Source: Gammaproteobacteria bacterium
GTDB taxonomy: Bacteria; Pseudomonadota; Gammaproteobacteria; SZUA-140
DNA length: 7,997 nt
NCBI GenBank assembly: GCA_026982145.1
Contig: JALSHQ010000397.1
Location: 1-7,997 of the forward strand
Reading direction: 5' to 3'
In this document: positions 1 to 5,847 of the stretch, piece by piece
Layout: each line of letters starts with the position of its first letter
Position numbering within the stretch: the first letter of the stretch is position 1
Notes under the pieces: generated by a model
Told to the model about the DNA's origin: nothing
Databases searched by the model: none
What the model saw: the letters and a program-made list of their open reading frames with translations, nothing else
Position numbers and translations under genes: made by a program

Positions 1-557
1 TCCGGCATCAAATGGGGGTGCGGGTAAGATGAGAGCCCGCCGCCATCCACTTCCTGACGAAACTTGTCGAGCTGCGCTTCAGTCAAACGCCCTTCAAGAA
101 AGGCACGTGCATAGGTGCCCGGTGAAGCGTGCCCCTGTGAAAAGATCAGATCGCCCCCAAAGTCTTTAGTGGGTGCCTTCCAGAAATGGTTAAAGCCCAC
201 ATCATAAAGAGTCGCCGCCGAAGCAAAACTGGCGATGTGGCCACCCAGCTCTGAACTCTTGCGGTTCGCCTTCACCACCATCGCCATCGCATTCCAGCGA
301 ATGTAACTGCGGATGCGGTCTTCAATCGCCGCGTCACCCGGCAGCGGCGCTTCAAGGTGAGTCGGAATGGTATTCACATAAGCGGTGTTGGCTGAATAAG
401 GGAGATTGGCACCACTGCGGCGCGCCTTGTCGATCATCTGCTCTAACAGGAAGTGAGCGCGCTCAACCCCTTCGTTTTCGATCACCGACTCCAGGGCATC
501 CACCCACTCTTGGGTCTCAATGGCGTCGATATCAGGTAACTGCGATTGCTGGGACAT
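1..557 (-). CDS. aceE: Pyruvate dehydrogenase E1 component, N-terminal part (partial at window edge)
   Basis: This is the thiamine-diphosphate-dependent E1 subunit of the pyruvate dehydrogenase complex, which decarboxylates pyruvate and passes the acetyl group to the lipoyl domains of E2 (AceF) in the cytoplasm. The first 185 codons are visible; the rest lies beyond the left edge. My translation starts MSQQSQLPDIDAIETQEWVD and contains landmarks that match E. coli AceE as I recall it: ESVIENEGVERA, IRWNAMAMV, the ELGGHIASF segment and the SQGHASPGTYARAFLEGRLT segment, whose histidines belong to the cofactor and substrate pocket. It is the single-chain AceE type rather than the alpha2beta2 type. 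The start ATG (555-557 on the minus strand) has an AAGAGG ribosome site 8 bases upstream (566-571). aceE normally heads an aceE-aceF(-lpd) operon, but those genes are outside the window. No frame break is seen. Confidence 0.96.
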   Translation of the reverse strand, partial: MSQQSQLPDIDAIETQEWVDALESVIENEGVERAHFLLEQMIDKARRSGANLPYSANTAYVNTIPTHLEAPLPGDAAIEDRIRSYIRWNAMAMVVKANRKSSELGGHIASFASAATLYDVGFNHFWKAPTKDFGGDLIFSQGHASPGTYARAFLEGRLTEAQLDKFRQEVDGGGLSSYPHPHLMP

Positions 558-627
558 TCATCCAACCTCTTTATTGATCCGGCATCTCTCTGAAAATAGG
601 CGACCGGTTACATCGTGAAAATGAAAT

Positions 628-633
628 TTTATA
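628..633 (-). promoter_or_regulatory. Possible -10 box for aceE
   Basis: Read on the minus strand this is TATAAA (inside GACTATAAAATTT), about 70 bases upstream of the aceE start. No good -35 hexamer lies 16-18 bases upstream of it (the corresponding positions read about GTGCCC), so the call rests on the -10 alone. An activator could compensate, but that is inference. Confidence 0.3.
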
Positions 634-875
634 GTCATGATTAAGAACTTGGGCACGACAGCCCCATCGATCTTATGAGTAAATTTTAGATAAGGGAGAC
701 CCGGTAGAGGCTCGGCAACGCTGGCAGATCAAATTTAATGCTATTTTTTTTACTACGGTCATAAAACCTATCCACATTTTTTTCATTTAAGCGTCGCTAC
801 AACAGCGCGCCCTTTTTACTGGGGTGCTCGCCAAACAATCCATTCATCTCAACATGGTTGTTTTTATTAAGATTT

Positions 876-907
876 TTGCAGCTCTGCCCACGCAATTTTG
901 TTATCTT
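876..907 (+). promoter_or_regulatory. Possible promoter for the M17 peptidase gene
   Basis: TTGCAG (876-881) is followed by TATCTT (902-907), which is preceded by TGT (899-901), an extended -10 arrangement. The 20-base spacer is longer than usual, so if this is a promoter it would lean on the extended -10. A second -10-like hexamer, TATGAT (946-951), lies closer to the gene but has no -35 at the right distance. Confidence 0.3.
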
Positions 908-909
908 TA

Positions 910-929
910 GCGCATGGGCGCTGATGCGC
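910..929. repeat. Inverted repeat GCGCAT-8-ATGCGC
   Basis: A perfect 6-bp inverted repeat (910-915 and 924-929) with an 8-base loop, GGGCGCTG. It starts only 2 bases after the possible -10 box at 902-907, so it would lie at or just past the transcription start of the downstream gene. It could be an operator or a 5'-end stem in the mRNA. There is no T run after it, so it is not a terminator. Confidence 0.4.
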
Positions 930-986
930 GGCCTCTCAGGCACGGTATGATCGTTTTTTTCCCGCATCAGGTCAAGAAGAAGCCAT

Positions 987-2510
987 ATGAAAAACAGGGG
1001 ATATAGCGTGAAAATCGAGTTAAAACAACATAAAAGCGCGCCTTCTCAGCGCGCACTTCAGACCATTTCCCACCTCATCATCCTACTGCCTCAAGCGTGC
1101 CTCAAAGCCAAAACTAAAAAAACATGGCCGACACTTCCTTATGGGGAGATCTTGCAGCAGCGGCTAAAACGCGGCGGGGATGCGAGTGCGATATTGACCA
1201 CCGACCTACCCAATAAAGCGAGCACCCATGTGACGCTCTCCGGCATCAAGGATGATCTCAGCCGTTTCGAGCTGCTCACCTTAGCGCGTAAATTGGTCGC
1301 ACCTCATCTGGCTCAAAACCCGTCCCACATTGCGATCACCGCCGCAGGCTTTGAGGATGAAGAAACCACCACGCCGTTGATCACCGCCGTGGTTGCAGCG
1401 CTACTCGCCGCTAGCAGTGAGATGCCCTCATTCAAAAGCAAAGCGGCAAAACCATCAAAGCTTCGCACCATTCAACTGCTCGGCATTAAAAAACGGATCG
1501 ACTTCAGCCGCACCCATGCGGAGGCTGCTGGAAATAACCTAGCCCGCCAACTCACAACACTGCCCCCCAATGAACTCACCCCAGCCCTCTATCGCAAGCG
1601 CATTTCAAAACTGGCCAAAGCACATGGCTGGAAGATGACGTTCCTCGATCAAAAAACACTCAAGCGGAAAAAGGCCGGGGCATTTCTTGCCGTCTGTCAG
1701 GGCAGCAGTGAACACGATGCCGGCATTGTTCATCTACGCTACACGCCGAAAACCACGCGCCGCAAACAGACCCCACTGGCGCTGGTCGGCAAGGGGATCT
1801 GTTTCGACACCGGCGGCACCAACCTGAAACCAGCGCAGTACATGCACGGCATGCATGAAGATATGCAGGGCAGCGCTGTCGCACTCGGCACCTTTTTAAC
1901 GCTGTCGCAACTTAAAGTGCCTTATGTGGTCGACTGCTGGCTCGCGCTGGCGCAAAATCACATCGGCCCCAACGCCTATAAACAGAACGATGTGATCACT
2001 GCCAGTAACGGCGTCACCATCGAAGTGATGCACACCGATGCCGAAGGGCGCATGGTGCTGGCCGATACGCTAGTACAGGCGGCACGCCTGAAACCGACCT
2101 TGATCATCGACTATGCAACTTTAACCGGCGCGTGCCACTACTCACTCAGCGCCCGTTACAGCGGAGGCTTTACTAATCGCGATCAGTTGATCGACGAGAT
2201 CATCACTGCCGGGCGCAACAGCGGTGAACGTGTCTGGCCATTTCCGATCGATAAAGATTTCGACGATGAGCTAAAAAGCAACGTGGCCGATGTTAAGCAG
2301 TGCTCGCTTGGGGGCGAGGCGGATCACATCCTCGCCAGCCGTTTTCTGCAACGCTTTGTGGGTGATACTCCGTGGCTGCATCTCGATCTTTCGTCCGGCA
2401 ATAGCAAAGGTGGGCTGGCGCACATCCCGACCGACATCACCGGCTTCGGCGTCAGCTTCACCACGCAGCTACTCTTCGATAACAACGTGCTTACAAAAGT
2501 AAAAGGTTAA
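987..2510 (+). CDS. M17 family leucyl aminopeptidase
   Basis: A cytosolic two-metal aminopeptidase that removes N-terminal residues from peptides. The protein has 507 residues. The variable N-terminal domain covers about 1-180 and the catalytic domain about 181-507. All ligands known from E. coli PepA can be placed: Lys269 and Asp274 in GKGICFDTGG, Asp292 in EDMQG, Asp351 and Glu353 in TDAEGR. The catalytic Lys281 (NLKP) and Arg355 are also present. Small departures from PepA are FDTGG for FDSGG, HTDAEGRM for NTDAEGRL, and Cys272. It is therefore a diverged M17 paralogue rather than clear PepA, and I give no symbol. Two starts are possible: ATG at 987, preceded by AAGAAG, or GTG at 1008, preceded by AGGGGA at 996-1001 with 6-base spacing. 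The second would give 500 residues and begin at VKIELKQ. slyX follows 6 bases after the stop. Confidence 0.93.
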   Translation: MKNRGYSVKIELKQHKSAPSQRALQTISHLIILLPQACLKAKTKKTWPTLPYGEILQQRLKRGGDASAILTTDLPNKASTHVTLSGIKDDLSRFELLTLARKLVAPHLAQNPSHIAITAAGFEDEETTTPLITAVVAALLAASSEMPSFKSKAAKPSKLRTIQLLGIKKRIDFSRTHAEAAGNNLARQLTTLPPNELTPALYRKRISKLAKAHGWKMTFLDQKTLKRKKAGAFLAVCQGSSEHDAGIVHLRYTPKTTRRKQTPLALVGKGICFDTGGTNLKPAQYMHGMHEDMQGSAVALGTFLTLSQLKVPYVVDCWLALAQNHIGPNAYKQNDVITASNGVTIEVMHTDAEGRMVLADTLVQAARLKPTLIIDYATLTGACHYSLSARYSGGFTNRDQLIDEIITAGRNSGERVWPFPIDKDFDDELKSNVADVKQCSLGGEADHILASRFLQRFVGDTPWLHLDLSSGNSKGGLAHIPTDITGFGVSFTTQLLFDNNVLTKVKG

Positions 2511-2516
2511 TCCGCG

Positions 2517-2720
2517 ATGGAAAATGACATTACAGATCTGCAAATCAGGGTGACACATCAGGAGTCTACGCTGGAGGCACTTAATCAGGTGATCATTCAG
2601 CAGCAGAAAGCGATAGACCAGTTAACACTCACCGTCTCTCAACTCAGCGAACGGATGAGATCGATGGCTGACTCAAACATCGCCGACCCAGCGCAAGAGA
2701 CACCACCACCGCATTATTAA
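2517..2720 (+). CDS. slyX: SlyX family protein
   Basis: A 67-residue protein of the SlyX family, small cytoplasmic coiled-coil proteins of unknown biochemical role; the name comes from the gene's position next to slyD in E. coli. The evidence is the start MENDITDLQIRVTHQES, the long amphipathic helix (about residues 5-50) with hydrophobic heptads (I, L, V, L, I, L), the LSERM segment, and the characteristic end in PPPHY. Length fits the family (about 70). It starts 6 bases after the M17 peptidase stop. Its Shine-Dalgarno (AAAAGG) lies in the last codons of that gene, so the two are almost surely co-transcribed and may be translationally coupled. No clear terminator follows it. Confidence 0.9.
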   Translation: MENDITDLQIRVTHQESTLEALNQVIIQQQKAIDQLTLTVSQLSERMRSMADSNIADPAQETPPPHY

Positions 2721-2771
2721 ACGACGGCAATGTTGCTCATATGGCGTGAAGCTCTATTCAAGTGGTTCACT

Positions 2772-2800
2772 TTGACACCATTACAACACCCCGTTACTCT
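2772..2800 (+). promoter_or_regulatory. Probable promoter of the MoeA-like gene
   Basis: A perfect -35 hexamer TTGACA (2772-2777) is followed after 17 bases by TACTCT (2795-2800), a poor -10 that keeps the first two bases and the final T. The start codon is 40 bases downstream. This suggests the MoeA-like gene can be transcribed separately from slyX. A second TTGACA (2812-2817) has its -10 position on the start codon and is probably not used. Confidence 0.45.
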
Positions 2801-2840
2801 TAAGCGCTAAGTTGACAGCCATTAACAGAAGGATGCTCCG

Positions 2841-3884
2841 ATGAATGACGGTTCGCCACTGACAGAAGCACAGCAAACATTCGTCGATACGCTGAGCACA
2901 AAAACAACCGCCACCGAGGTGGTTCGCCTGAGCGCTGCGCTTGGGCGCACACTGGCCAGTGCGATAGTCGCGCCCACGGACATGCCCCCTTACCCCCGTG
3001 CGATCGTTGAAGGGTGGCTGGTCAACAGTGCCGACACTCAAGGTGCCAATGAAGGTTCCCCTATCTACTTCAACATTGTCGGCAGTATCCTCCCCGGTGA
3101 TGAAAGCTGCCCACTGCCCGGCACGGGTGAAGCACTGCGCGTGGCCACCGGGAGTATCGTTACCGATGGTGCAGTTTCGATTGTGCGCCCGTGGGAGGGT
3201 AAAGAAGAGGGCAATACTGTTTCAATCACCCGCGCTTTTCCACCCCGTTTTTTTATTGAAGAACAAGGGTGCGACCTCGAACAAGGTGCTATTGCGGTTG
3301 CTGCGGGCAGCGTGATGGATGCTGCTGAAATCGGCACGATCGCCAGCCTTGGCATCGATGAAATTGAGGTGACATGTGCGCCACGGGTTACGATTTTTTC
3401 TTCTGGCGATGAGGTCATTCCATACACGGATACACTCAAGCCCGGCGCTATCCGAGACAGTAACAGCATTATGCTGGCGACGGCTGTCACGCAAGCGGGT
3501 GGCGTTCCCGTGATCGCGGGCATCCAAGGGGATCACTTTGACGAGTTTGTGGTGGCGGTAAAAACGGCGTTGGTGAACTCAGATATGATTGTCATCTCCG
3601 GCGGCACCGCCGTGGGAGGGCGAGACTTTATCTCTGATCTATTAAAAGAAGTAGGCGAATTGATTATTGATGGTGTTCCGATGCGTTCGGGCAGGCCGTT
3701 GATCATGGGGAAATCTGGCGAGGTGCCGATCATCTGCGTGGCGGGTCACCCACCGGAAGCGCTGCGGGGTTTTAATCTATTTGCGGTTGCCGCTCTCAAC
3801 AAGCAGTTGGGTAGGGGGGCCGAGTTACCGCAAGACAGTCAAAATAACTCGCCACCGCCAACTGATAAACCGCGACATAAATAG
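2841..3884 (+). CDS. Divergent MoeA-like protein lacking domain IV
   Basis: MoeA inserts molybdenum into adenylylated molybdopterin. This 347-residue homologue keeps the fold landmarks: TGSIVTDGAVSIV (103-115), QGCDL (142-146), SSGDEV (187-192), RDSN (205-208), SGGTAVGGRDF (253-263) and a GRP segment (284-286). Aligned by eye with E. coli MoeA from memory, the acidic residues Asp142, Glu188, Asp228 and Asp259 correspond to Asp145, Glu191, Asp231 and Asp262. However, the DGYA motif with essential Asp59 is VEGWLV (Glu57), Lys275 is Gly278, Lys279 is Arg282, and PGNP is AGHP (Ala301, His303, Pro304). It ends near residue 325 plus a polar, proline-rich tail, so the C-terminal domain IV of MoeA (411 residues in E. 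coli) is absent. Start ATG has GAAGGA 7 bases upstream. No other molybdenum gene is in view. It may be a paralogue with a changed substrate or a binding-only role; family membership is much surer than function. Confidence 0.85.
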   Translation: MNDGSPLTEAQQTFVDTLSTKTTATEVVRLSAALGRTLASAIVAPTDMPPYPRAIVEGWLVNSADTQGANEGSPIYFNIVGSILPGDESCPLPGTGEALRVATGSIVTDGAVSIVRPWEGKEEGNTVSITRAFPPRFFIEEQGCDLEQGAIAVAAGSVMDAAEIGTIASLGIDEIEVTCAPRVTIFSSGDEVIPYTDTLKPGAIRDSNSIMLATAVTQAGGVPVIAGIQGDHFDEFVVAVKTALVNSDMIVISGGTAVGGRDFISDLLKEVGELIIDGVPMRSGRPLIMGKSGEVPIICVAGHPPEALRGFNLFAVAALNKQLGRGAELPQDSQNNSPPPTDKPRHK

Positions 3885-3890
3885 ATCACC

Positions 3891-3909
3891 ATTCAAGAAC
3901 GCCTTGAAT
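3891..3909. repeat. Inverted repeat ATTCAAG-5-CTTGAAT
   Basis: A perfect 7-bp inverted repeat (3891-3897 and 3903-3909) with loop AACGC, starting 7 bases after the MoeA-like stop codon. It is AT-rich and has no T run, so it is a weak terminator candidate at best. It may instead be an operator or an RNA-stabilising stem at the end of that transcript. Confidence 0.4.
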
Positions 3910-3959
3910 TAAGTCCAAGATTTATCATTGCAAAACAAGCGCAGCAATTTCAATACGGC

Positions 3960-4029
3960 GGGGGGCACGAGCAGGCAAGCCACCTCGCCGTGCCACCCTT
4001 CGCAATAGCACAGACCCCGGCAATTTTTT
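3960..4029 (+). promoter_or_regulatory. Structured leader before pyrC (GC-rich stem-loop and T run)
   Basis: GGGGGGCACG (3960-3969) can pair with CGTGCCACCC (3989-3998), 9 of 10 positions, around a 19-base loop that itself contains GGC-AA-GCC. A smaller ATTGC/GCAAT pair (3927-3931 and 3944-3948) lies upstream. After a 25-base gap come six T residues (4024-4029), 16 bases before the pyrC ribosome site. The T run does not adjoin the stem, so this is not a textbook attenuator. pyrC leaders in enterobacteria are known to be regulated through RNA structure and start-site choice; a comparable role here is inference. Confidence 0.35.
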
Positions 4030-4055
4030 AAGTACAGCGTAGAAGAGGAGATATT

Positions 4056-5120
4056 ATGTCCCAACAGCCACTGACCCTGATCCGGCCTGACGACTGGCAC
4101 CTGCACCTAAGAGATGGCCCAATGCTGGCGACCACCGTTGCTCATAGTGCCAAACAGTTTGCGCGCGCGATTGTGATGCCGAACCTAAAAAAACCTGTCA
4201 CAACGACTGAGCTGGCCATGGCCTACCGTGACCGTATTCTTGCGGCCATTCCTGACGGCCTCGCCTTTAGCCCATTGATGACGCTCTACCTTACTGACGA
4301 TACCTCGATTGAAGAGATCAAACGCGCTGGTAACAGCAAACACATTGTTGCACTTAAACTCTACCCTGCGGGGGCGACCACCAATTCATCATCCGGGGTT
4401 ACCGACATCGAATGCACCTACTCAATTTTGGAAGAGATGATTGAGTTTGAGATGCCGCTATTAATCCACGGAGAAGTGACCGACCCTAGCATCGATATCT
4501 TTGATCGTGAAAAAGTCTTTATCGAGCGCCACCTTGAACCATTAACACGCCGCTACCCAGAGTTAAAAATTGTGCTGGAACATATCACGACTAAAGAGGC
4601 GGTCGAGTATGTTGAAGAGGCGGGTGAAACGTTGGCGGCGACCATCACAGCGCATCACCTACACCTTAACCGCAATGCCATGCTAGTGGGTGGCATACAC
4701 CCGCACCACTACTGCCTGCCTGTATTAAAGCGTGAGCTGCATCGTCAGGCGTTGATTAAAGCTGCCACGAGTGGGAATCCAAGATTTTTTCTCGGCACCG
4801 ACAGCGCCCCCCACGACACGGCCAGCAAAGAGAGCGCCTGTGGTTGCGCGGGTATTTACTCAGCGCACGCAGCTCTAGAACTCTATACCGAAGTTTTTGA
4901 AGCCGCGGGGGCACTCGATAAACTGGAAGGCTTTGCCAGCTTTCATGGCGCAGATTTTTACGGGCTGCCACGCAATAAAGAGAGTGTAAGCTTGGTAAAG
5001 CGCGCTTGGATCTGCCCACAGCAGTATGACTTTGGCGAGGCGGGTGCCCTGCGCCCTTTTCGTGCGGGTGAAAGCGTAGATTGGACACTGTACGCCAACC
5101 TGCATCGCACCATTCAGTAA
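4056..5120 (+). CDS. pyrC: Dihydroorotase (type II)
   Basis: Catalyses the reversible cyclisation of N-carbamoyl-aspartate to dihydroorotate, step three of pyrimidine synthesis, in the cytoplasm. The 354-residue length is right for the short, E. coli-like class. The binuclear zinc site is complete: His15 and His17 in WHLHLRDG, the Lys101 that becomes carboxylated (KLYPAGATTNS), His138 (LLIHGE), His176 (LEHIT) and catalytic Asp249 (GTDSAPH). These sit one residue before their E. coli counterparts. The flexible loop carrying paired Thr residues is present (108-109, in AGATTNS). ATG is preceded by GAGGAG 5 bases upstream, a strong ribosome site. rnt begins 33 bases after the stop, so the two are probably co-transcribed. 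The leader before it is rich in inverted repeats. I see no strong sigma-70 promoter in the 171-base spacer. Confidence 0.97.
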   Translation: MSQQPLTLIRPDDWHLHLRDGPMLATTVAHSAKQFARAIVMPNLKKPVTTTELAMAYRDRILAAIPDGLAFSPLMTLYLTDDTSIEEIKRAGNSKHIVALKLYPAGATTNSSSGVTDIECTYSILEEMIEFEMPLLIHGEVTDPSIDIFDREKVFIERHLEPLTRRYPELKIVLEHITTKEAVEYVEEAGETLAATITAHHLHLNRNAMLVGGIHPHHYCLPVLKRELHRQALIKAATSGNPRFFLGTDSAPHDTASKESACGCAGIYSAHAALELYTEVFEAAGALDKLEGFASFHGADFYGLPRNKESVSLVKRAWICPQQYDFGEAGALRPFRAGESVDWTLYANLHRTIQ

Positions 5121-5153
5121 ATCAACACCCAACAGAAGCGTGACTATAAACCG

Positions 5154-5816
5154 ATGACGAATGCCCCCCCCCCACCGCTGGCCACCCGTTTCAGGGGTTA
5201 CCTGCCGGTGATTATCGATGTTGAAACTGCCGGTTTCAACGCACAGACCGATGCACTGCTGGAGGTGGCCGCGGTACTGCTGAAGGTGACAGATGACGGC
5301 AAGCTTGAGCCTGATGCCACCGTGGCTCATCACATCCTACCGTTTGAGGGTGCCAACCTTGAAGCTGCGGCATTGGCGTTCAACGGTATAGACCCCTATC
5401 ACCCCTTTCGCATGGCACTGGAAGAGCGTGCGGCGCTGCAATCGATCTTCAAACCTATCCGCACCGCCATCAAAGAGAACGGCTGCACCCGCGCTATTTT
5501 GGTGGGGCATAACGCCGCTTTTGATCTCAATTTTCTGAATGCCGCCGTGGCACGCAGCAACGTCAAACGCAATCCGTTTCATCCTTTTAGCACGCTCGAT
5601 ACCGTCTCATTAAGCGCCCTTGCCTATGGCCAAACGGTATTGGCGCGCGCTGCAATCGCTTCCGGCATAGCGTGGGATGGGCAAGAGGCACACTCAGCGA
5701 TTTATGACGCTGAACGCACCGCTGAACTCTTTTGCGGTATCGTCAACCAATGGGACACCCATATCGGCATACCCGCCGTGATACCTTCACCTGATAGCGA
5801 AGATTCCCGCGACTAG
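5154..5816 (+). CDS. rnt: Ribonuclease T
   Basis: A DEDDh 3'-5' exoribonuclease that trims the 3' ends of tRNA and other stable RNAs and turns over the tRNA CCA end; it acts as a dimer. The 220-residue protein has the full catalytic set: Asp22 and Glu24 (VIIDVETAGF), Asp124 (GHNAAFDLNF), His180 and Asp185 (EAHSAIYDAERT). It also has GANLEAAALAFNGIDP and KRNPFHPFSTLDT, which closely resemble E. coli RNase T. The start is uncertain in detail: no strong ribosome site precedes ATG 5154 (only AGAAG about 16 bases before it), but no better start exists before the conserved RFRGYLPV block. Codons 4-7 contain ten consecutive C bases (5164-5173), giving APPPP. The gene lies 33 bases after pyrC and 31 before the diguanylate cyclase gene. 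Confidence 0.95.
   Translation: MTNAPPPPLATRFRGYLPVIIDVETAGFNAQTDALLEVAAVLLKVTDDGKLEPDATVAHHILPFEGANLEAAALAFNGIDPYHPFRMALEERAALQSIFKPIRTAIKENGCTRAILVGHNAAFDLNFLNAAVARSNVKRNPFHPFSTLDTVSLSALAYGQTVLARAAIASGIAWDGQEAHSAIYDAERTAELFCGIVNQWDTHIGIPAVIPSPDSEDSRD
5164..5173 (+). repeat. Homopolymeric C(10) tract in the start of rnt
   Basis: Ten C residues in a row occupy parts of codons 4-7 of rnt. Gain or loss of one or two would shift the frame before the catalytic domain. The translated frame continues intact as given, so the count of ten keeps the gene on. Confidence 0.9.
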
Positions 5817-5847
5817 CTCATCCACTCATATCGTAAGAGGTACGCGC

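Larger units (their letters stand above)
558..986. other. Divergent intergenic region between aceE and the M17 peptidase gene
   Basis: These 429 bases hold no convincing coding region. They are clearly more AT-rich than the genes on either side and must carry the promoters of both divergent genes. Visible elements are a TATAAA box facing aceE (628-633), a weak TTGCAG / TATCTT pair facing the peptidase gene (876-907), a GCGCAT/ATGCGC inverted repeat (910-929), and two T runs (744-751 and around 777-783). AAATTTTA occurs twice, at 624-631 and 681-688. I searched by eye for a PdhR-like operator (a palindrome of AATTGGT type) near aceE and did not find one. A small RNA cannot be excluded, but no stem followed directly by a T run supports one. 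Confidence 0.6.

Noticed and set aside
691..730. GC-richer island in the aceE-peptidase gap as a riboswitch or small RNA
   Set aside because: Only very short pairings (GGG/CCC) could be found and no known riboswitch core was recognised.
744..751. Run of eight T residues as a rho-independent terminator
   Set aside because: No GC-rich stem directly precedes it; the upstream bases are mostly AAATTTAAT, and no gene ends nearby on the plus strand.
1660..1884. Minus-strand 74-codon frame in the M17 peptidase gene, Cys/Arg-rich
   Set aside because: It is the antisense of the metal-binding core of the peptidase; composition is an artefact of the opposite frame.
2290..2502. Plus-strand 70-codon frame inside the 3' end of the peptidase gene
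   Set aside because: Out of frame with a conserved protein, no ribosome site, no recognisable features.
2812..2817. Second TTGACA hexamer before the MoeA-like gene as a promoter
   Set aside because: Its -10 position would fall on the ribosome site and start codon (GCTCCG), leaving no room for a leader.
3065..3536. Long open frames on the minus strand (152 and 104 codons) opposite the MoeA-like gene
   Set aside because: Both lie entirely antisense to a well-supported gene, overlap each other in different frames, and show no recognisable domain; they are shadow frames.
3885..4055. PurR-type operator upstream of pyrC
   Set aside because: The ATTGC-GCAAT pair has the wrong spacing and lacks the central CG-containing palindrome of a PurR box.
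4756..5333. Minus-strand open frames (110 and 152 codons) opposite pyrC and the start of rnt
   Set aside because: They are antisense to the conserved catalytic coding sequence of pyrC and rnt and their translations are rich in Arg, Cys and His without family features.
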